Assembly: GCA_002480165.1 (NCBI GenBank)
Contig: DLBP01000094.1
Coordinates: 1-11,146, forward strand
DNA length: 11,146 bases
Reading direction: 5' to 3'
Source: Proteobacteria bacterium UBA7821
GTDB taxonomy: Bacteria; Pseudomonadota; Gammaproteobacteria; Comchoanobacterales; Comchoanobacteraceae
Shown here: positions 7,039 to 11,146 of the stretch, piece after piece
Layout: every line of letters begins with the position of its first letter
Numbering within the stretch: the first letter of the stretch is position 1
Position numbers and translations under genes: made by a program
The notes under the pieces: generated by a model
What the model was told of the DNA's origin: nothing
Database searches by the model: none
Seen by the model: only the letters and a program-made list of their open reading frames with translations

Positions 7039-7218
7039 CTAGTCTGTTGTAATAGATAGGCCCTGATTGTCTTCTTCAGACCCTTCTACTGCTTTATTGT
7101 CTTTACCTGTCATGTCCTGATAAGTTCGTTCATCACCTTTATCGTAGCTGCATTGAGAGGCAAAGGCAGCTGGAGCGGCTAACAAAATAACACAACACAT
7201 ATAATGGATCAATTTCAT
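7039..7218 (-). CDS. Small secreted acidic protein (59 residues)
   Basis: It starts at ATG 7218 with AGGAG seven nt upstream (7226-7230). The N-terminus MKLIHYMCCVILLAAPAAFA is a textbook Sec signal peptide (Lys, hydrophobic core, AFA cleavage site). The mature part would be about 39 residues, rich in Asp, Glu, Gly and Asn, with a single Cys near its start (SQC). That Cys is preceded by Gln, so it is not a standard lipobox. I do not recognise the protein. A TTG start further upstream at 7257 is rejected because it would lie before the -10 box. The gene has its own strong promoter. No good terminator separates it from the carboxyltransferase gene 130 bp downstream, so some readthrough is possible. 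The product is inferred to be periplasmic or exported. Confidence 0.75.
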   Translation of the reverse strand: MKLIHYMCCVILLAAPAAFASQCSYDKGDERTYQDMTGKDNKAVEGSEEDNQGLSITTD

Positions 7219-7225
7219 AATTTTT

Positions 7226-7230
7226 CTCCT
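7226..7230 (-). promoter_or_regulatory. Strong ribosome-binding site of the small secreted protein
   Basis: AGGAG with a 7-nt spacer to ATG 7218, in an A-rich, unstructured leader. It decides the start against the upstream TTG. Confidence 0.85.
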
Positions 7231-7245
7231 TTTTATCCTATCTTT

Positions 7246-7274
7246 ATTATAGCACAAATTCGGTTTTATGCTAA
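7246..7274 (-). promoter_or_regulatory. Strong sigma70 promoter of the small secreted protein
   Basis: A perfect TATAAT (7246-7251) lies 17 bp from TTAGCA (7269-7274, four of six) on the minus strand. The promoter abuts the stop of the NUDIX gene at 7275. Transcription would start near 7239, giving a leader of about 20 nt. Confidence 0.75.
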
Positions 7275-7877
7275 TTATCTATTGAGACTTTCAGCATTTA
7301 ATGCCAACCATTGGGTTCCAATGATTGCAGCGCCGTTATTGAGCTGGCCAGACTTTGCCATCTCTATGGCATCTGACAGATTAATTCGATGTGTTTTAAT
7401 ATCCTCATTATCGGCGGCAATCCCACAAAAATCGTGTGTTTTGGTGCTGTCTACAACAGCGCAAAATAAATGAATCTTCTCATTATGCAAGCCTGGACTA
7501 GAATAATATGAATAAATTGGAATTAATTGCTTTGCATCCAAACCGGTCTCTTCCTGAAGCTCCCTGCTGGCTGAAGAGGCAGCATCCTCACCAGTGTCGA
7601 TGCCACCAGCAACAAATTCAAGTAGCCATGGGGAATGCTCTGTGTCATTCAGCGCACCAATCCTAAACTGTTCAACCATAACAACCTCATTGGTACTGGG
7701 GTCAAATGGTATCACGACCACTGCTTGAGGAGATTTCGCCATAATTCGGGTAAATGGTGTACTCCAATCTCCTGAAAACAATCGGATTTTAATGCTGTAC
7801 TGGTATACCGATAAAAAGTGATTGATCAGTGTTTTCTTATCGATTATTTTCCAGGCTAGGCTAGACTTTTGACTCAT
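7275..7877 (-). CDS. nudF: NUDIX hydrolase, ADP-ribose pyrophosphatase (NudF) type
   Basis: The NUDIX signature Gx5Ex7REUxEExGU is complete, from GGIDTGE through RELQEETGL (DNA about 7542-7610). This is the metal-binding helix that hydrolyses nucleoside-diphosphate derivatives. The flanking PWLLEFVAGG before the box and the later ENEDI-like NEDI, the GQLNNGAAI segment and TQWLALN tail are as in NudF ADP-ribose pyrophosphatases, which cleave ADP-ribose to AMP and ribose 5-phosphate. From ATG 7877 the protein has 200 residues, close to the family length. GGAAAAG just upstream could serve as a weak ribosome-binding site. A TTG at 7889 would add four residues. It follows the methyltransferase gene by 60 bp with no terminator, so co-transcription is likely. 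The family is certain; the substrate is probable. Confidence 0.9.
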   Translation of the reverse strand: MSQKSSLAWKIIDKKTLINHFLSVYQYSIKIRLFSGDWSTPFTRIMAKSPQAVVVIPFDPSTNEVVMVEQFRIGALNDTEHSPWLLEFVAGGIDTGEDAASSASRELQEETGLDAKQLIPIYSYYSSPGLHNEKIHLFCAVVDSTKTHDFCGIAADNEDIKTHRINLSDAIEMAKSGQLNNGAAIIGTQWLALNAESLNR

Positions 7878-7937
7878 ACGCTTTTCCAATCATTTCATTG
7901 GGATCCTAACAGAACGATCAAATAACAACAAGAATAT

Positions 7938-9173
7938 TTAACCCTTTTTGACCATTGTTGCAAAAAACATGCCATCTAAAACATCGTTCGGTAATATCGA
8001 ATGACACGTTACCGTCGTTTGATCGACAGTTGCATTCGACTGAATAAATTGACTGATTTGATCACCATTTTCAGCTGAAAAGATAGAACAGGTCATGTAG
8101 GTTAAACGTCCTCCTGGTTTAACCCATTGCCAAGCCTGCTTAATCATATCAGACTGTATTAATACTAATTTATCTAAGTCTTGCTTATTTTTTCGCACAT
8201 GATAATCTGAAAAATGTCGCACCGATCCGCTTGCTGAGCATGGCGCATCTAAAACAACCCAGTCAAACTGTTGTTGATCCTTAAAACTTGAAATCGCACA
8301 TACCTGATTAGACACCCAGCATTTCATCCGATTTAAATTTTCTAGAAATCGGCCATAGCGTTGTTTGGATTGATCGATTGATACCCAATATTTAATAGAT
8401 GGATGTGACTCGAGTAGATCTGTTGTCTTTCCCCCGGGAAATGCCCCTATTTCTAGAATAGATTGACAGTCCTCGTATTGCAAGTGCTCGACTAAGTGGT
8501 GACAAGCTGGATTTTGTACATAGAACAATCCCTGTTCATAACCAAACAAATCGTTGGGTTTGATCTGTTTGTCTAATATTAGATAACTTGAATCGTGAGT
8601 ATACGGCTTGGCGACAACACCGGCTTTTTTCCAGATTTCACGCAAATCATCACGATCGATGGCTAGCTGATTGACACGAATGATAAGCTTAGGTTCTTGT
8701 GCCAAGGCAAGCAAGACAGACTCCCAAGACTCTGTGAGCGATTGTCGTGTCTCATCGATAAACCATGGCATATGATTCAAGTAAAATGATTCTTTTTTCC
8801 GCACCTGCTCGGCTAGATTTAATTGTTCACGCGAAAAACGCCTTAGGCATGCATTGATAAGCGGCTTTGCCCAAGATTTTCTACAAAAGCCCACTAACTC
8901 ATCGATAACAATTGGAATCGGTCGTTTAGGGTCGTCTATTTGAAACAGACCCAGTCTGATCAGCCGCTCGACATCTTTATTTTTAGACTTTAAGGGCTTA
9001 TTGATCAGCTGTGACAACAAGACCGTGTGTTTGGGCCAATTATTCAATACACCGTGGCACAAAGCATAAATGATATCTCTATCTTTACCAATCGAACGAC
9101 TGGCGACTTCATAAGGAATACGATGGTCGACAACATGACTTAAGATGTTCAAACAGTTTTCAATGATTGACAT
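7938..9173 (-). CDS. rsmB: 16S rRNA m5C967 methyltransferase, RsmB/Sun-like
   Basis: The architecture is that of RsmB: an N-terminal NusB-like helical RNA-binding domain (about 1-130) joined to a SAM-dependent m5C methyltransferase. Motif I reads ILEIGAFPGGKTT (about 238-250), motif IV DAPCSASGSVR with the product-release Cys312, and motif VI LTYMTCSIFSAEN with the nucleophile Cys362. The two Cys are 50 residues apart, as I recall for the E. coli enzyme (325 and 375). The C-terminus DGMFFATMVKKG matches the usual GDGFFYAKL end. Length is 411 versus about 429 in E. coli. Motif I is divergent (EIGAF in place of the usual D-CAAP). It stands apart from its common neighbours fmt and trkA. A strong promoter lies at 9240-9268. 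It methylates cytosine 967 of 16S rRNA, if orthologous. Confidence 0.88.
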   Translation of the reverse strand: MSIIENCLNILSHVVDHRIPYEVASRSIGKDRDIIYALCHGVLNNWPKHTVLLSQLINKPLKSKNKDVERLIRLGLFQIDDPKRPIPIVIDELVGFCRKSWAKPLINACLRRFSREQLNLAEQVRKKESFYLNHMPWFIDETRQSLTESWESVLLALAQEPKLIIRVNQLAIDRDDLREIWKKAGVVAKPYTHDSSYLILDKQIKPNDLFGYEQGLFYVQNPACHHLVEHLQYEDCQSILEIGAFPGGKTTDLLESHPSIKYWVSIDQSKQRYGRFLENLNRMKCWVSNQVCAISSFKDQQQFDWVVLDAPCSASGSVRHFSDYHVRKNKQDLDKLVLIQSDMIKQAWQWVKPGGRLTYMTCSIFSAENGDQISQFIQSNATVDQTTVTCHSILPNDVLDGMFFATMVKKG

Positions 9174-9239
9174 GATAGAGATCGTCCATTATCAATTTGT
9201 TACCTACAGCTAAGCAAACCTTCCTAGCTGTTTGATATC

Positions 9240-9268
9240 ATTATCACAAGCAAAGGTGATCTTGTCCA
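9240..9268 (-). promoter_or_regulatory. Strong extended -10 promoter of the rsmB-nudF pair
   Basis: On the minus strand, TGGACA (9263-9268, five of six) and GATAAT (9240-9245, five of six) are 17 bp apart, with a TGT extended -10 immediately before GATAAT. The leader to ATG 9173 is about 60 nt, with only a weak ribosome-binding site (GGACGA). The promoter occupies most of the 128-bp gap behind the membrane-protein gene. Confidence 0.7.
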
Positions 9269-9301
9269 GTTACAATCATTTAGTGTGGTGACAACGTTGC
9301 T

Positions 9302-10186
9302 CTATGCAGCTCTGGCTGCTGCCGTCGGTGTTCCAGATGACAGATTTGGCTTGATATTTCGGTGATAAATGGCATGCATACAGTTAGTGGTCAATGCTGT
9401 AAACAAGCACGCATTTGCTCGACCACTAAATGCCGACATAGCAGCAGTGGATATTGTTATTGGATGAGCCGTCACACTTGTTGTAAATTCAACATAACTA
9501 AATGGCTTGCTGGTATCTTCTTGCATTCTACTGCAGATATCCATTGCGTTAATGACCATACCCACCAGAGAAACAAACATAACATTTGCCATGAAAATTG
9601 ACAAATAACGGTACGCCATAAGATTCATTGGCACCGTCACCCAAATTGGCAATCTCTCATTTAATCTGAGTATACTGGCTAGGAAACCAGAGTTAGGCGA
9701 TATCTGTCTAGACTTAAGCAACTCCTCGGTTTGAGAAGGAGTCTCGTCGTCGGTTCTAGCAGAACTGTCTACTGGAGTTGGTCCATCTTTGACAAGAGGC
9801 CGCAAGCCAAAGAAATAACTGAAAAACGCCATGGCAGGTAGGATAGAAGAGGCCATTAATAAAGGATAGGTGAGTGATGGCACAGAGAGTAATGTAGCTG
9901 TGATAGCAATCATTGGCAGTGTATTGATCAAGCCTTTACAAAAAACGCTAACCACTGTTTTTACTTGTTGCCACAGACTGGTTGGGTTAGTTCTATCATC
10001 TAACTGATCCGACAAGTTAATCAACAAATTCGCAGTTGTTAAAAATATAGACAGCTCAATCATATTTTGGAGCAGAGACTTATAGGTCATTAAGCTAACT
10101 AACCAAAGTACGACCACAGCCTGTGGATTACGTACAATAAAATTATACAGACGTCGGTAATGGTCAGGTAAGCTAGGTGTAGTCAT
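9302..10186 (-). CDS. Unrecognised polytopic membrane protein (294 residues)
   Basis: I do not recognise this family. From ATG 10186 the protein has hydrophobic segments at about 22-39, 42-58, 78-101 and 105-128, then a polar, acidic, proline/serine-rich linker (about 134-165). Further hydrophobic stretches follow at about 208-228 and 255-275, with a short Ala/Pro/Ser-rich tail (TPTAAARAA). It has no transporter or enzyme signature that I can name. The start is set by GGGAG at 10194-10198, seven nt before ATG; a TTG at 10297 would precede the promoter and is rejected. It is monocistronic in appearance and divergent from the plus-strand gene at 10536. Membrane location is inferred from composition. 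Function is unknown. Confidence 0.8.
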   Translation of the reverse strand: MTTPSLPDHYRRLYNFIVRNPQAVVVLWLVSLMTYKSLLQNMIELSIFLTTANLLINLSDQLDDRTNPTSLWQQVKTVVSVFCKGLINTLPMIAITATLLSVPSLTYPLLMASSILPAMAFFSYFFGLRPLVKDGPTPVDSSARTDDETPSQTEELLKSRQISPNSGFLASILRLNERLPIWVTVPMNLMAYRYLSIFMANVMFVSLVGMVINAMDICSRMQEDTSKPFSYVEFTTSVTAHPITISTAAMSAFSGRANACLFTALTTNCMHAIYHRNIKPNLSSGTPTAAARAA

Positions 10187-10193
10187 TGTTAGT

Positions 10194-10198
10194 CTCCC
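10194..10198 (-). promoter_or_regulatory. Ribosome-binding site of the membrane-protein gene
   Basis: GGGAG with a 7-nt spacer to ATG 10186. It selects this start over the upstream in-frame TTG at 10297. Confidence 0.8.
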
Positions 10199-10208
10199 AA
10201 TATTTCCC

Positions 10209-10239
10209 CTTATACTACAGAAATGAGAAAACATGTCAA
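10209..10239 (-). promoter_or_regulatory. Promoter of the membrane-protein gene
   Basis: A perfect TTGACA on the minus strand (10234-10239) is followed by overlapping -10 candidates: TAGTAT (10212-10217, 16-bp spacer) or TATAAG (10209-10214, 19-bp spacer). The -35 is clear and the exact -10 is not. Confidence 0.55.
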
Positions 10240-10255
10240 GCCCCCAAAAACTAGC

Positions 10256-10318
10256 TGACAATTTATTTCTCTGAGGTGTTATATTACCCAATATCAATAA
10301 TACAAAAAAAGCGATGTA
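10256..10318 (+). repeat. Duplicated promoter/leader block, copy A (no gene behind it)
   Basis: An ungapped alignment with 10478-10540 gives 41 of 63 identities, including TGACAATT at the left end and ATGTA at the right end, with AATAC and AAAG near the ATG. In copy A the ATG (10314-10316) is followed at once by TAA. It therefore looks like a diverged or decayed duplicate of the leader of the plus-strand gene. Confidence 0.55.
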
Positions 10319-10470
10319 ACGCTGGTAGTTAAGGATAGCATAGTCAGTTCATTCATATTCTGAAGTATACCACTAACCAATTGACATGTAGATTATTACA
10401 ACAGCATACGATAGAGATTGGCGATCGTATTTGACGGTAGACATGGTTACCCGTTTACACATCCTCCAAA
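10319..10470. other. Remaining intergenic sequence between the two leader copies
   Basis: I see no credible gene here. It contains one isolated TTGACA (10381-10386) without a good -10 box at the usual distance. A very short frame (14 codons from ATG 10443) ends inside the copy B leader and has no support. Confidence 0.4.
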
Positions 10471-10476
10471 AAAAGG

Positions 10477-10504
10477 TTGACAATTGATTTATTTGAGATA
10501 TAGT
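10477..10504 (+). promoter_or_regulatory. Promoter of the right-edge plus-strand gene
   Basis: TTGACA (10477-10482) is perfect, and TATAGT (10499-10504, five of six) follows after 16 bp. The leader to ATG 10536 is about 25 nt, with only a weak purine-rich ribosome-binding stretch (AGAGAAAG). Confidence 0.6.
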
Positions 10505-10540
10505 GATTATAGTAATAAGTAATACAGAGAAAGACATGTA
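10478..10540 (+). repeat. Duplicated promoter/leader block, copy B
   Basis: Partner of 10256-10318, 222 bp away in the same orientation. It contains most of the -35 box, the -10 box and the ATG of the plus-strand gene. Similarity stops directly after ATGTA. Confidence 0.55.
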
Positions 10541-11146
10541 TAATAATTCGAAAACCAGACAAATATCCGAAAAAATTAATCGTTTAAGGGCAGCTGTCCT
10601 TCAGATAATCCAAGAAGCACACAGTAGTCGCCATTCATTTGATAGGATCACTCAAGCGACCTCCGCCCTGATCGCATTAAAACATGATCGATCGCTTACC
10701 CAAAGTGATCAAGAATCATTAGAAGAATTAGAGGCATGTCTCATTGTATTACAAAATGAATCAGAAGATTTTTTGTGCCCACACCAAAAGAGATCCCATG
10801 AATCTGGACAGACTCTTGGACACCGAAAGAGACCCAGTGAATCTAAAAAGATTCAAAGCAGCCAACAACCACATCAAAAGAAACCCCATGTGTTAAAAGC
10901 TACCGATACAAAAACCCCTCCTAGCCACACCACATTAACCAAAACCACACAGGAATCTCGATTCAACCTAATCCTGGATTTTACCACTTCAGAGGATTCT
11001 AGATTTGATCAGCAGATGTACCGAATGGGGAGCTCTTTTCTATATGATAGCTACTATCAAAATCGCAGCAAGGATATCAATCAAACAGCAAATACCATCA
11101 CAGCTTTATTATTCTTCACAAACACTTCAGCTGAAAAAGAGTCACA
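10536..11146 (+). CDS. Unrecognised protein with basic His/Lys-rich repeats (partial, 3' end outside window)
   Basis: An open frame begins at ATG 10536 and continues to the right edge: 203 codons, no stop. It is the only plus-strand gene. Residues about 1-85 look helical, with charged heptad-like spacing (ISEKINRLRAAVLQIIQEA, then SLEELEACLIVL), compatible with a short coiled coil. A basic, Ser/His/Gln-rich region follows, with three degenerate units of the type H[QR]K[RK][SP]xES (DNA starting at 10782, 10821 and 10872; the first two match at 21 of 27 bases). Then comes a Thr/Pro/Lys-rich linker, and from about residue 150 a more ordered stretch. There is no signal peptide or obvious membrane segment in the visible part. 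I do not recognise it. A promoter precedes it (10477-10504). Function is unknown. Confidence 0.75.
   Translation, partial: MYNNSKTRQISEKINRLRAAVLQIIQEAHSSRHSFDRITQATSALIALKHDRSLTQSDQESLEELEACLIVLQNESEDFLCPHQKRSHESGQTLGHRKRPSESKKIQSSQQPHQKKPHVLKATDTKTPPSHTTLTKTTQESRFNLILDFTTSEDSRFDQQMYRMGSSFLYDSYYQNRSKDINQTANTITALLFFTNTSAEKES

Noticed and set aside
7219..7257. Upstream TTG start for the small secreted protein
   Set aside because: It precedes the perfect TATAAT, and ATG 7218 has an ideal AGGAG and begins a proper signal peptide.
10187..10297. Upstream TTG start for the polytopic membrane protein
   Set aside because: The extension covers the TTGACA promoter, while ATG 10186 has GGGAG at 7 nt.
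10443..10487. 14-codon plus-strand frame (ATG at 10443)
   Set aside because: It is too short, has no ribosome-binding site, and its end overlaps the promoter of the next gene.

Overview
The window reads as a bacterial chromosome segment, most likely from a gammaproteobacterium. The clearest reason is an RsmB-type 16S rRNA m5C methyltransferase together with a NudF-type ADP-ribose pyrophosphatase and sigma70-like promoters. The DNA is fairly AT-rich, and about half of the coding capacity is in proteins I do not recognise. A host-associated lifestyle is possible, but that is inference only. All genes lie on the minus strand except the last one, which leaves the window at the right edge.

Layout from left to right. 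(1) Positions 1-704: the 5' part of an unrecognised minus-strand gene. Its sequence becomes a 30-bp tandem repeat (a decapeptide repeat) before it leaves the window. (2) 705-1071: an intergenic stretch with a candidate promoter and nested inverted repeats. (3) 1072-4596: a 1174-residue, mostly helical, unrecognised protein with C-terminal hydrophobic segments. Genes 1 and 3 share a near-identical hydrophobic cassette and are related in the region after it, so they look like members of one rapidly shuffling family. (4) 4678-6908: two overlapping genes for a methylcrotonyl-CoA-carboxylase-type carboxyltransferase and a crotonase-fold protein. This resembles the liuB-liuC core of leucine/isovalerate breakdown, but no biotin-carboxylase subunit, acyl-CoA dehydrogenase or HMG-CoA lyase is present here. 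(5) 7039-7218: a tiny secreted acidic protein with a very good promoter and ribosome-binding site. (6) 7275-9173: a NUDIX hydrolase and the RsmB-like methyltransferase, probably co-transcribed from a strong promoter at 9240-9268. (7) 9302-10186: an unrecognised polytopic membrane protein. (8) 10187-10535: a divergent intergenic region with two ungapped, diverged copies of one promoter/leader block. (9) 10536 to the right edge: the 5' part of an unrecognised plus-strand gene.

The metabolic and RNA-modification genes are ordinary housekeeping or catabolic functions. The unusual material is at the two ends. On the left are tandem paralogues with repeat expansion and a shared membrane cassette. 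On the right are orphan proteins around a duplicated promoter/leader. No RNA genes, transposases, CRISPR arrays or convincing rho-independent terminators were seen.
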